This document shows positions 11,932 through 23,338 of a stretch of DNA of 64,000 nucleotides, in pieces; position 1 is the first letter of the stretch, and each line of letters begins with the position of its first letter. The translations under genes were made by a program, and so were the position numbers. Source of the DNA: Pararge aegeria (taxonomy: Eukaryota > Arthropoda > Insecta > Lepidoptera > Nymphalidae); NCBI RefSeq assembly GCF_905163445.1, contig NC_053193.1:8866001-8930000 (forward strand), in the 5' to 3' direction. The notes beneath the pieces were generated by a model. That model did not search any database. It was not told the origin of the DNA and was given only the letters and a program-made list of their open reading frames with translations.

Positions 11932-12150
11932 ATCATCATCATCATCATATCAATTCATTACCCGCCCACTTTAGGGCACGGGCCTCTTCCCACAGTGCGA
12001 AGGGCTTAGGTCTTTCTTTGTCCACGTTGGCCCAATGCGTGTTGGTGGACTCCACACACCTGAGAGTACATTATGGAGCACTCTAAGCCATGCAAGTTTC
12101 CTCACGATGTTTCCTTCACTGCTGAAGCAAGTCGTCCTTTCTTAAACGTA
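11932..12150 (-). mobile_element. SINE-A copy
   Basis: Starts with (ATC)n, then 'CCCGCCCACTTTAGGGCACGGG', 'GTTGGTGGACTCCACACACC' and 'CCTCACGATGTTTCCTTCACTG', the tail-to-body order of the family on the reverse strand. Confidence 0.75.
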
Positions 12151-12227
12151 GTTTATTTGGCATTTACCTACCACAGATCCTATGAACGATGAAACATTGG
12201 CAGTCAAAGTCTCTTCCACCAATCACG

Positions 12228-12305
12228 TACCGTGATCACGTAGCATCCAGATGAAAGGTGTAATCCAATCAATTATTACACTCGTGCTCCAATTCTGCAA
12301 CAGTG
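12228..12305. repeat. Dispersed repeat, partner at 13678-13755
   Basis: 'GATCACGTAGC...AGGTGTAATCCAATCAATTAT...GTGCTCCAATT' recurs at 13678-13755. Class unknown. Confidence 0.6.
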
Positions 12306-12639
12306 AAATCTACAATGCATAGATCAATAAACAGTTATTTTATTGATAAGTATGCATTTCATACGAGTGAATTTAAAAGTTGAAAATCTAATTTCATTTT
12401 TATAGAACCTTTGCGATAATTTTGTATAATGAAGTTTAAGTTTTTGCATGCATGTTTAAGCACTTGCACAACATACTTGCTTTTGATGCCATCATATATT
12501 TTTGTACATATCTTTAAAATGTTACGTTTAATATGTACTATGTTTTATGTTTATTATATGTTAATTTAGTTTTAAATAATAATATTTACTAATGTTTGTT
12601 GTACCACCTACTTATTTCTTATAGCATTTTCTTGTATGC

Positions 12640-12775
12640 CTTTGGTTGCCTGGAAGAGATCGCTATTTAGCGATAAGGCCGCCAAATTATACGTTCTACC
12701 TTATTGTGCTGTTGTATTTGTATCTCTGAAAATTTTCTCTGTGGTGTACATAAAAATTGTATTCATTCATTCATC
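12640..12775 (+). mobile_element. LINE 3' end, GATCGCT-hairpin family
   Basis: 'GGTTGCCTGGAAGAGATCGC ... GCGATAAGGCCGCC' hairpin, a GTGTACATAAAA signal and an (ATTC)n tail at 12757-12772. Confidence 0.65.
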
Positions 12776-12866
12776 ATAGTTGCAATTGCTGTGTTCCGGT
12801 CTGAAGGGCATGGTTGCCAGTGTAGTTACAGGCACGTGAGGCTTAAGTAAATGAAAACAGTGCTGC

Positions 12867-13065
12867 AAATTCAAATTCAAATTCAAAATTTCTTTATTCA
12901 TGTAGGCCTGCCTATCACAGGCACTTATGAAGCGTTCATACATATTTGTTTACATAATTGTAACGGGATGGTGATAACTTCGTTCGCCAACTTAAATCTA
13001 AAGCTACGAGGGTTCCAAACGCGCCCTAGTCTAAGAAGAGCCCACAACAAACTTAGCCGGGTGTT
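12867..13065 (-). mobile_element. LINE 3' UTR (same family as 58594-59550)
   Basis: (AATTCA)n tail then 'TTTCTTTATTCATGTAGGCC', almost identical to 58594-58800, which is joined to a reverse transcriptase end. This copy stops at the CCGGGT block, 5'-truncated. Confidence 0.75.
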
Positions 13066-13677
13066 CGCGTACCTAACAAATTCCACAGAAAACATTAAGC
13101 TACTAGATGGTAGAGGGCGTTAGCTATTACTTTTTAATGGCCTGTTTTAAATAATAATTAGAACTTGCATTTCGAGAGACGGGCACACTGAATAAAAAAA
13201 AAATATTTTATCTCTTTAATGGTGGATGGGTTACCGATTAATTTTGCTCTAATAAAAATAATAGATTAAGAAAAACTAAAAAAAATCGCTATTATGAATA
13301 AACTAAAAGAAAGAAATTAGTTTAGTTTTTTATACCTAGCGTGTTTTTTTATTTGACGGGAGTGTTCTTAGTGAGAGTGTTCACTACCACAAAATGGCGG
13401 ATTACATATTTTTATACAACTCCCTCGAGTATCAAATGCAAGGGCGTATCTAGTAGAATACTAGACACTACGAAATATTTCAAAACCAAGATGGCCGCCA
13501 CCCAATAATTTAAACTATATATCTAAAGTCGGGGTTAATTTTTTAAATTTTTTATTTATATATTATGGTCTCTATATTTGTACGATTAGCACGTTCAAGT
13601 AATAGAACGAAATTAGTGAATCAGTTTATCATGGTTGCCTCGTAATAAATTGTGTCGCATTTGACAATTATGTACAG

Positions 13678-13755
13678 AGATCACGTAGCCGAACCTCTCC
13701 CTGATAACAGGTGTAATCCAATCAATTATACTAGTGCTCCAATTGTGATGCAATG
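13678..13755. repeat. Dispersed repeat, partner at 12228-12305
   Basis: See the matching words GATCACGTAGC, GGTGTAATCCAATCAATTAT and GTGCTCCAATT in both places. Confidence 0.6.
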
Positions 13756-14309
13756 TAAGCCAAATTGGGAATTTGATTCCGATATAGCCTAAATTAAATT
13801 ATAAAACTGTATATTATGTCTAATTATATCAAGATTGGTGCGGTGGTTAACCTAATATAGGTAACAAACACCCTTTCGTATTTATATTATGAGTACAGGT
13901 AATTTTATTTGTCGTTAATGTGTCACTTTGTAGTCAAAACATTTTTGTAGCTTCGTAGCGAAATGCTACAGTTCGTAGCTCGTAGATAAAAGTAAGTACC
14001 ACGTATTTTGATAATATCACTTTTATCGTACAAAAATCACTCAAAAAAATAAAACAGACAGACAGAACAGAGAGGAAAGTTTTGGGTCCACTTGTAATGA
14101 GATGAGATAGAGTTAATAATTTTATTTTTATTTTTTCAGTGATGGTTTGATAATAATTATCGCTACTTTCATATTATTACAACTCGGCCGAAGTATAATA
14201 AGAACGTATGAAAGCTTTTCCATCACCAAATGCCTAAGAGCTTCTTTTGATATTATTCAGACATCACTTGACATGTTTTTCTTACGACTCTAGAGATATT
14301 CTACCTACG

Positions 14310-14459
14310 TTAACTTATTCGATCGCGTGAAAGTTAACTACAATTTATATCGAAATGGCACGATCTAGTGACAGAACGGTTCCCCAGTATAGTTACTAGA
14401 GGGCGCAACTTCGATACTATATAAATCGTAGTTAATTTTCACGCAATATAATAAGTAAA
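14310..14459. mobile_element. Fold-back MITE-like element
   Basis: About 150 bases with imperfect inverted arms: GTGAAAGTTAACTACAATTT (left) against the complement of AAATCGTAGTTAATTTTCAC (right), and ACTTATT at both outer edges. No coding content; family not determined. Confidence 0.6.
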
Positions 14460-14616
14460 CATGGATAGAAAATCTCAAACATCTCTGAGCTGCAGATTAA
14501 AATGAAAAGTGGAAACTAAATATTTGTCATATTCAGATCTTTGGACCCCCACTAAACAGGACCCTATGTTTTCTTCAAAGAGCTGTATTGGACTGAGCCT
14601 GGGTTAGTATTAAATG

Positions 14617-14905
14617 AATCATCATCATATCAACACATTACCGGCCTACTACAGGGCAGAGTCCTCCCACAATGAGAAAGGGTTATGGCCGTAGTCCACG
14701 CTGATCCTGCGCGCGTAAGTAGACTCAACACGCGTTGGAGAAACTTATTGAAGCATGCATGTTTTCTCTCTTTTCCTTCACCGTTGAAGCAAGTGACATT
14801 TTAATCGCTTAAACGCACATAGCTTCGTAAAGTTAGAGGTGCGTGCTGGGATTCGAACTCGGCCCCCCGTAAGTGTAGCCAAAGTTCTACCCACTGGCCT
14901 ATATC
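14617..14905 (-). mobile_element. SINE-A copy with tRNA-like head
   Basis: Near complete on the reverse strand: CATCAT tail at 14619, body, and at 14845-14905 a tRNA-like end with box B (GGGATTCGAACTC). It is not a tRNA gene: the T-arm is attached to SINE body and no cloverleaf closes. Confidence 0.75.
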
Positions 14906-15370
14906 CGCTGTTCATGAATACTTGCCGTTTATTAGAATAGGTGTGAGGAAATTGGTGTCTTGAGACTTGAATTTTTTGCATCAAATAATACGTTAAACAA
15001 ACAGTTCCGGTAATTATCACTAACGTGTGATTATAATATGCTGGCAGTATGCTAAAGTAGTAGTCCTTGACGGGTTCCAAAGATATAAGGTAATTAAAAC
15101 AGTAACAAATAACTGTTGTATTTGGCTGGAAAAGGAAGGCACGTTTTTCTCACACGCTCTACGCTACAGCTATCCAAATATTTCACACTTACAGTGAAAT
15201 AAATTACCGTTGTCGTTTGTTTTGTTCCTCCTTCAACGTAGATACGTAAATCACTGGTACTAACAAACAGGTACAGGAGTGTATCTGTTTACGAGAGTTA
15301 TTGCAGTATGTATTTTGCGTTGGAAGTCATTCCTATTGTTTTTATATGTCTACAGGTAATAGGTTTGTGT

Positions 15371-15540
15371 CATCATCATCATCATCACATCAACCCAATA
15401 CCGGCCCAGTACAGAGCACGGGTCTTCTCCCACAGTGAAATAAGAAGGGGTTAAGGCTCTAGTGCACCGCGCTGGCCCAGTGCGGATCTTAACAGGTTTC
15501 CTCATGATGTTTTCCTTCGAAGTCGAGCTCCTACCCAATG
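15371..15540 (-). mobile_element. SINE-A fragment
   Basis: (ATC)n tail, then 'CCGGCCCAGTACAGAGCACGG' and 'CTCATGATGTTTTCCTTCG'. Confidence 0.7.
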
Positions 15541-16951
15541 CGCTAATAATAGGTTTGTTTTATAGTATAATAAATATCAGAGATAACGTAGAAAACTAAT
15601 GTTAGGTGCACTTTCTTAGTAATACATAATATGTGTATGTACATAAGAAAGTTGATCCAAATCGTTAGCGCAGTTTCCAAGGTGGACGTTATACGTTTAG
15701 GTACGTATCCTAATTTTATGAATAGATTAGATTTATAACAGCCGAACCTCTTCCAGGTTTACATATAATATAGTCAGTCAATAGGTATTTTGTTAGAAAG
15801 ATATTATTTTGATCCAAAAATGGTGGTGGGAGGTGTGTTCTGAATTATAAACGCCACACTCTCAAAGCCAATAATCGCAGTTCAATTGATGGGAGTTGTA
15901 ATTTAATTAAGTGCTTTTTTTTAAGATTTTAAAGTTTTCTTAAACTCTTGTTCACTTAGGTAAGTTTCTCGGAAACATCGAAAGCTTTCCTGTAAGCTGA
16001 TTTCAAATTGTGCACTAGTTAGTACTTGGACGTTAATTACTTATCTTGTTTCTCTTTAAACGCACACTAGAATTAGTTCTTCGCTATTTCAGCACTGCGG
16101 AAACCCATTTGGGGTTCAAATCTTATTCTAGTATAGATTTTCATTTTCAATAATAATTTTCATTTTTGAAGATCAACTGCAGCTGTGAAAGCAGAAGTGG
16201 AGCTTTGAGAGAGTTCGTCCGGGGAAGTACTATTGCCATATTTATAACGATTTGCTAACTATATCCTTCTACTACTATATATTTACATTTATAGCTTTAT
16301 AGTCTATATATACGTTTAGAATTTACCGATAAAGATTTTAAATGACCATACTTATCTTCTTTCTTCAGTACGTTACAGTCCTATAAATATATTTTGAATA
16401 ATAATCTATAAAAACTAAAATATAAGCACAAATCCGCCATTTTGAATTTTCAGGTGTCATATGAGTTTGCTAAGCAAGGTAATTTGTATCATATTTAAGA
16501 ACTATTATTAGAATATCAACTTCTTGGTTTCCCCTGTGTGGGAAATTTGTATAAAGTATCCATTCACTCCGCTAAACCTCTTCAATTCTTTACAATACCT
16601 ATTAAAGAGGACTGTTGGATAGGATAGGAAACAAATATTGGTAAAATAAGTATTAAGAAATAATGAACCACTTGAATTCAAAGTATACTCTTAAGAATGA
16701 ACTTGGATTCTCGGTGCGAAATCAAATCTCGGTACGTGATTCATTTTGTATCGCTTGAGATGACCTCACGTCCAATCGCGCTATGTTCAAAACAGAGCTG
16801 CCAACTTAAATAAGAAAATGCGAAGTGTGTAACATGACATCAATGCTCTTGCATCAATCTTTAGAAAAATTAAAAGACATAAAGGTACGTCGATAATAAC
16901 TATAAGATACGTACGTAGAACACGCTCTACAATAAATTATCTTTTTGCGTT
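15541..16951. other. Non-coding, no feature recognised
   Basis: AT-rich sequence without a recognisable element or exon. Confidence 0.5.
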
Positions 16952-17206
16952 TTGTACATAGCTCACCTGGATAGCAGCTTCATTTTTGTGCCTTTTGGAG
17001 TAGAGACTTTGGGACCGTGGGGTCCGGAGGCAAGAGCCCTTTTTAAAGAATTATCGAAAAAGGTTATCGAGTCTACCGGTGATCCTAGAGCGGGCAGTTA
17101 CCTTGGCCAACGAATTAGTTTGGCCATCCAAAGGGGCAATGCTGCCAGCATCTTAGGAACTGTGCCTCGCTGTGGTGGTTTCGAGGACGTTTTAGATTTT
17201 ATTTAG
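16952..17206 (+). pseudogene. Retroelement ORF C-terminal fragment
   Basis: An 84-codon open frame ending in TAG: F-V-P-F-G-V-E-T-L-G-P-W-G-P-E-A, then G-D-P-R-A-G-S-Y-L-G-Q-R-I-S-L-A-I-Q-R-G and N-A-A-S-I-L-G-T. I know this block from the C-terminal end of many arthropod non-LTR retrotransposon ORFs. A decayed second copy lies at 55200-55330. The upstream catalytic region is absent, so this is a 5'-truncated insertion. Confidence 0.65.
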
Positions 17207-18349
17207 TTTTAAATAGTTTATTTTAGGTTATATTTATAAAACAATTATTTTAAAGCATAGCTCATTAATTATAATATCTGCAGTGTAGACGTTTTCATTG
17301 ATCAGATGAACTTAAATAGTCTACGAATATGAAATTTAATTACGCTCATAAAACGCGCTAAATGAGTTGAAAGCCTTATTTAGTTATTCATGATGCAGAG
17401 CATAGGTACCTCATTATAATTTTAATATCTACCAGGATGCTTTCCGCATTATAAAATCTGATAAAACTTAGTTGGCATATGTAGCCTTTATTTTTAACCT
17501 GAATTAATGATTTATATTGAGATATCATTAATAATAACATATTATTAAACTATGTATAACACACCAAATAAATCTGCAGTCAAAAATATCTAAAATCTTG
17601 TTGATTTTAGATACAAAAATATATTTTAAAGTACGTATTTTTCAAACAAAACATAAATTAGGTATGAAACTAAAAGTTGTTAAAATATTAATTTCTGTAA
17701 TTATTAACGAAACTCGTTAATTGGTATAAGCGTTATTACGGATTTAATATTTTCTGTTACTGAATATTATTAAAATAATTATGATAATTTTATTGAAGTG
17801 TTAAATAAAATTGAATTTGCAATAGTAGGTATACAACGGACAAACTAGAAATTGGAATTGGCTTTTGACTCCTGTGTTACGCCTCAGGCAACGTAAATCC
17901 TTGGAGATTATAAGTTTGTTGCTGCACATACCTAAGTTTCAGTAACATAGCCCTCTTATGCCTTTATAAATGACACCTCACCCATTGCTTTAAAGCAAAT
18001 TATGTGTGTTTAAAAGTCTTAGGTTCAATCAGCTAACACTAAAACCTATTGATTTATCATGTTATTCTCGTCTAAAAACACAAAGTTGATCTCGATCTTC
18101 ATTCCTTGATTATACATTTGGTAGCAAGATCAAATTCAACAAAAAAGATAAATATCACTAAAAGTATTTTTGTAATTAACCAGTTTAGGACGGACTTACA
18201 AAAAGGAAACAAATATTTAAAAAATTATCAACCTTCCAATATGGACATGCGCAAATAATACTTGTTGTTATATCAAGATCCTTCTAAACTCAGATGAAGG
18301 AGCTACTATAGTGTCCTTTATCTGAGCTTTTAATATTGGTAGGTATGGT
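17207..18349. other. Non-coding, no feature recognised
   Basis: Very AT-rich. No exon or classified repeat found. Confidence 0.5.
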
Positions 18350-18534
18350 AGAGACCACGCGGCCGATCCCCTTTTCCCTGTCGGACCAGGACTATCAGAC
18401 TTCCCTATTGCAGAACCTATCAAAAAAGCCAAGGATAGAATAGGATGGAAGGTAATAAAAAACGCTACGAAAGAAGTTAAATCCGAGCAGGACGTTCAGT
18501 AATGGAGAAAACGAGGAAGAAGAAGATCTGAGCT
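18350..18534 (+). pseudogene. Possible LINE ORF end fragment
   Basis: A short frame reads I-K-K-A-K-D-R-I-G-W-K-V-I-K-N-A-T-K-E-V then stops. The D-R-x2-W pattern with a basic end is typical of the last residues of insect non-LTR ORF2. Upstream sequence is not open. Confidence 0.35.
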
Positions 18535-18590
18535 GATATTATAGCGCGAGTGGCTAAAAACCGATACTATAGCGCGAGTGGCTAAAAACC
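18535..18590. repeat. 28-bp tandem duplication
   Basis: Units 18535-18562 and 18563-18590 differ at one base (GATATT/GATACT), sharing ATAGCGCGAGTGGCTAAAAA. Confidence 0.9.
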
Positions 18591-21450
18591 GCAATTTGAG
18601 AAAGAGTATTCAATTATTAAGTTCTCTCTTAATTATAACCATCTCCCGGGCGCAGTGATCGCATCCATTAAAATTTGGTTTATATCTGATATGTAATAAA
18701 AATTTGCACACTTTTAATTTAGTTGAATGTTACGGCTTTTAAAATGGCTGTTTACTAAAATCTTAATACTGTTACTATTGTTACTGTTATTATTGTTATT
18801 AATAACTGAAAAGTCTCCGTATAAAACTACATTGGCAAAATGGCATGTGCCTAGTTCACACAAATTAAAGCCATAAACAAGAATTGAATTACCTCAAACA
18901 TTTGTGATTACGATGGGTTAATATTAGAAATCGCAGCAATAACCGCTATTACGTCGCTATTTGCACTAGCTGTAATAAATTGCCGACGTTGCAATATTTA
19001 CGTGATACGCGCGGCAGGAATTAATGTAATTACCGTCACAGCTATTCCGGCGTTACGCTCCGTATACTGCGGTGGATAATGCTGACAATAAATATATCTA
19101 GGGTGTTTTGGAACGTTTGGATAACAATAATACTACTAAAACGTAACATAAACATGTTCACTGTTTTAACAAGACCTATTTGTTTGCCTTTCTAGAACGT
19201 TTTAGGGTGTGTTGCTAAAGAGCCGAGCGAAGACGTTCAGCAATAACCCAATCAGATTATTAAACTTGATATGATTGTCACGATTTATTTATATTTGCTC
19301 ATAGCTGTAGTCGTCAGCATGTTCAACCATACTGAGTACCAGCCAATCGACCTCATGACTCTGATGAAGTACGTTAGGTAAGTCTTTGGTTTTGGTAAGT
19401 AATGAACCGATTTTTAGCTAAGAATGGGTTCTCAAGTTCAGTCTTAAGCACAGATTGAGCAATACATAAGCGAGCATTGGATGCATGTTCTAATTTATAT
19501 CTTAAAGTTATGAAATAATATGATGAATGAATGAATGAATGATGAATGGTTGATGGTAATTTTACTATGTCGCTGATGATTGATTTGAAAATATTTAGGA
19601 ATTGGGTTTAGGATCCGAGCACAATACTATCAACAACTTTAAAACGAGACCCGTACTAATAATGTAGTATTACAGGCAAATTTATTTATTTTTGAACAGA
19701 TATTTCGGAACCTGATATGAACCTACAATTCCGCGGCCTGAGTAGGTACTTTGTCAATCGTAGAGTTCTCGTACCGTCGATGCCGAAATTATTATAAATA
19801 CTTTTTTATTAACCTTATAAAGACAACTAACGCCATATAGTAGCAATCATAACGGTTTTAGTAGACTTTCAACGCCCACGTTACACGCTTTATTATTATT
19901 ACTATTTTTTGTTTGGATTTTAAAATTGAATTTTAAACAAATATAAATTTACTAACAGACATTAAATTTAGGTAAAGGCCAAGATAATCAAAATATGGCT
20001 ATTTTACTTTAAAATTTGGCTAAAGACGCGAAATACTTCAGAATATTCGTCGGTGGAGTGTAGCAGGGTGAATTGCTCGTTTACGAATACACTAAACAAA
20101 CGTAGGGCACAAAGAGGCCCGGAGGCGTCGTTATACACCAACTTCTTGAACCCTTCGCATTTGCTCTAATGCTAAACTAGAAATTTTACTCATTTACGTA
20201 CGAATGGAGCATTATTTTAACAATGCGTCCACACGAGAGGACTATTACCAAAGTATATATTTATTTTATTATGTCATTAAAAAATTAAATACACAAGAAT
20301 AGTATAATAATTTTTACTTAAGGATCCATACTCAATAAAAGTAAATAGAGTCGCAAAAAACGCTATTTTTAAGTAAAGTAGCCACTGTAAACCAACCGTA
20401 ACAGATAGAGGTACGAAATTGCTGGAGTTCCTTGAAGATTTTAGAAAGATTCTCTTGTTTATTAAAGATCAGGTTAGTTAGGTTCATGAGGATTTCCGCA
20501 AGAAAAAAATAAGGTTATTTTAGGATTTTAGTGGTAAATAACATATTTTATTATTTATGTATTAGATTTTTATAGAAGACTAAAATGTTGTTTATGGCAT
20601 CAATAAGTGTCATTTTTTGTTCACATTTGATCCGCGATTCGCGTGGCGCGGAGGGCAGTTTTTAAGTGCTAACCTTTAATAAGCAAGATGCAAGATTATG
20701 GGTATAATCGATGTTAGAATACGAAATGCGTATATCTTACCTTAGGCCACACCTCGCCAGCCTCTGATATTTATAATAAAATCTTTAATGCGTATAGAAT
20801 TAATTATTTGTATTAGAAACAACGTTTTTAATTATTCACGGATAATCAAAAAAGTTAAGACAACGTACTGCGTCAGATTGGTGAGAGTTTAATTAAAAAA
20901 CTTTAGGTTATCTCTTAACTTTTTGTGAATATGTAATGAGTTACTTACCTGTTTATGTTTGATACTAATTTGGCATCTACCGAGCTTATTCTCTTATAAA
21001 AGGTTTGTTTTATTTATCTAGATTTTTTCGCGTTACACTGTACGCGAAGCATGGTATTTCTATGTAGGTATTCTAATAACTTCTTAGATGGAGTAAGAGC
21101 AATTACATTTAAATTAATAATCAATATCCTAAATCAACAGATCTCAGAGTTTTGCTATAATTTTTTATATTTTCCACTTTGACAAAGAACGCTTTACTAA
21201 GTTCATACTGAGATATGGAAATTTTGGATTACATTAATTAATTAATTATTTTTAATAATTATTAATTAATTATTATTAATTATTATTAATACTAAATTTT
21301 TTTTAGTAGTTTACATTAATTATGGGTAATTTCATGTATGTTTATATCTTATTTGTATTTATATGTAATATATTTATTTATATATATATTTTATTTATAT
21401 ATTTGTATAATTTTAAAATCTTATTGACCTCTTTTCTGTTTTTTCCTATT
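18591..21450. other. Non-coding, no feature recognised
   Basis: 2.9 kb of AT-rich sequence without supported genes. AT palindromes built on ATTAATTAAT lie at 21230-21300. Confidence 0.5.
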
Positions 21451-21595
21451 TCGCCTTTGGTTGCCTGGAAGAAATCGCTATGTAGCGATAAGGCCACCAA
21501 ATTGTACTCTCTTGCTCTGTATTTATATCTCAGTAACTACTCTTTTTCTTTGGTGTACAATAAAAGTGTATTCATTAATTCATTCAATAACGGAT
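21451..21595 (+). mobile_element. LINE 3' end, GATCGCT-hairpin family
   Basis: 'GGTTGCCTGGAAGAAATCGC...GCGATAAGGCCACC', a GTGTACAATAAAAG signal, then an ATTCATTAATTCATTC tail. Confidence 0.65.
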
Positions 21596-23229
21596 ATTAG
21601 TATAGCAATGTTGTTAAAAATAACTAGCATGATTTTTTTAAAGCTTTTGATAGTTGCTGAAGAGTTGATAGCCAAGGGTATATTTTGCCTAGCCTAGATA
21701 GGGGATTTCGGCTTTACTTTCGGGGAGCCGTGATCGAATAACTTATAAAAGTAAAAGGTGCGCTTTTACTTTTCTAAGTCATATTAAATATCTCGGAAAC
21801 GATCTCGAGGAAACCTGCATCAGTCTTAACAATTATTCATTGTAAAGTCAACATCTACTGAGGATTCTCCGGTTTCGGAGCGAAACGTGCGAAGAGGGTA
21901 CATTGCCGAAGATCTGTTTGGTGTGGAGTATAAGGATTGAAGAAATGATAAATTACACAATACAGATTCTCCTGCTTTTCGGAGTATAGCAAATTAAGCT
22001 TAATTTTCATAATGAAACCTGAAAGTTCTAAATTTCTTAATAATTCATGATCCAATGTACATCATTTGCATGAAGAATTTAGGACAAGCGGAAGCCAGAA
22101 AGCGGCTCACGAATTAAATACAAGCACACAGACAGTCACCGGGACAGGTAACGCTATATAGAAGCTTGCAAGTATACAAAAAAGACAATTTTAAAACAAT
22201 ACATGGTTGGTTAAATCTTTTCAGGACTGACTAAGTAACAATTTTATTCTATTAAGCGGCTTTTCAACATGAGCTTCTACAAAAACGCTTTGAATAAAAT
22301 AACAGAAAACAACCTCGTTACAGTTAAGCCGTGTTACGTAGCTGGCGCTCAACAAGGCGTAAAGAAGAATATACCTGAGCATTCACTACTGCACAATTTT
22401 TTTTCAAATTTAAATAAAACGAATGTGCCAAATTTACAAAAGCTAGTAGTGTAAACGGTTTTTTTTTATAGTTGCAGATAGTGAGATAGATTTACATACA
22501 ATGCTTGTCAGATTGGGGGAAGATTGGGCAATGGGTTATTGCAGTATCCATAGCATAAAACACTGTTTTTGTTGTCTAGAACTTTTTCATCAGTATAAGT
22601 TATAGAGAAATAACACTACACACTACAGCGACGTAACAGGCAGATTATTTCCACCAATAAGGAGTGGAGCTGTCTGAACAGTTTAGCATAATTATCTTAA
22701 CCACGTTCTGCTCGCCGCACACCGCTTACATCTGCGCTTAGCTAAACCATAGAAAAATAAGCCATCTTTTTTTTCCCACTCAAGCTAATTGACATATTAT
22801 TGGCTATTGACGAAAAATCTCTTCTATCTGATCATCTCCGCTTTGATGGAAACCAGGCGTTCGGTCAGTTGTGTTTACAAGGTTTAAGCTTTAAGGTAAT
22901 AAAAGGCCACCGATTACAATGGCAAAATACAAAGGGTGATGGTAGAGTATAATATTAAAGCAATAATTCACACACACGCTCATACGAATTTTATGGGAAG
23001 TGTCTTATATAAACCATTTTCCAACTAACCCAGTATACCTCTTGCTTACCTATTAGTGAAAGAGGGCGGTGTGGACTGGGGTCAATATAATAGCAGGAAC
23101 GGATGTTAAAAGTGTTGACGTATGTAGTTGTGGAATGACATTCACATGCAAAAAATTAAAGGTTTATAAAACTAAACCGACTCGCTAGCGAACTTTACAT
23201 AATCAGTTCTAGTTCAACTGCCTGCTTGA
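21596..23229. other. Non-coding; one unsupported 61-codon frame
   Basis: An ATG at 22269 opens 61 codons with no family resemblance and no flanking splice sites; I do not call it. The rest is AT-rich. Confidence 0.45.
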
Positions 23230-23234
23230 TAAAC

Positions 23235-23338
23235 TCCTGGTACCTTGTAAACTCCTGGTAGCTTGTAATCTCCTGGTACCTCGTAATCTCCTAGTAGGTA
23301 CCTTGTAATCTCCTTGTACCTTGCAATCTCCTGGTAAG
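23235..23338. repeat. Short minisatellite, ~18-20-bp unit
   Basis: Five to six units of CTCCTGGTACCTTGTAAT with small changes (CTCCTAGTAGGTACCTTG, CTCCTTGTACCTTGCAAT). Confidence 0.9.

Noticed and set aside
12851..13123. 90-codon plus-strand frame, also seen at 58530-58838
   Set aside because: Both are translations of the antisense of the LINE 3' UTR (Q-I-Q-I-Q from the AATTCA tail), not a gene family.
14778..15080. 100-codon minus-strand open frame
   Set aside because: Half of it lies in a SINE-A head (14845-14905). No homology and no splice sites.
22269..22454. 61-codon ATG open frame
   Set aside because: No recognisable motif, no regulatory or splice context; length is expected by chance in this sequence.
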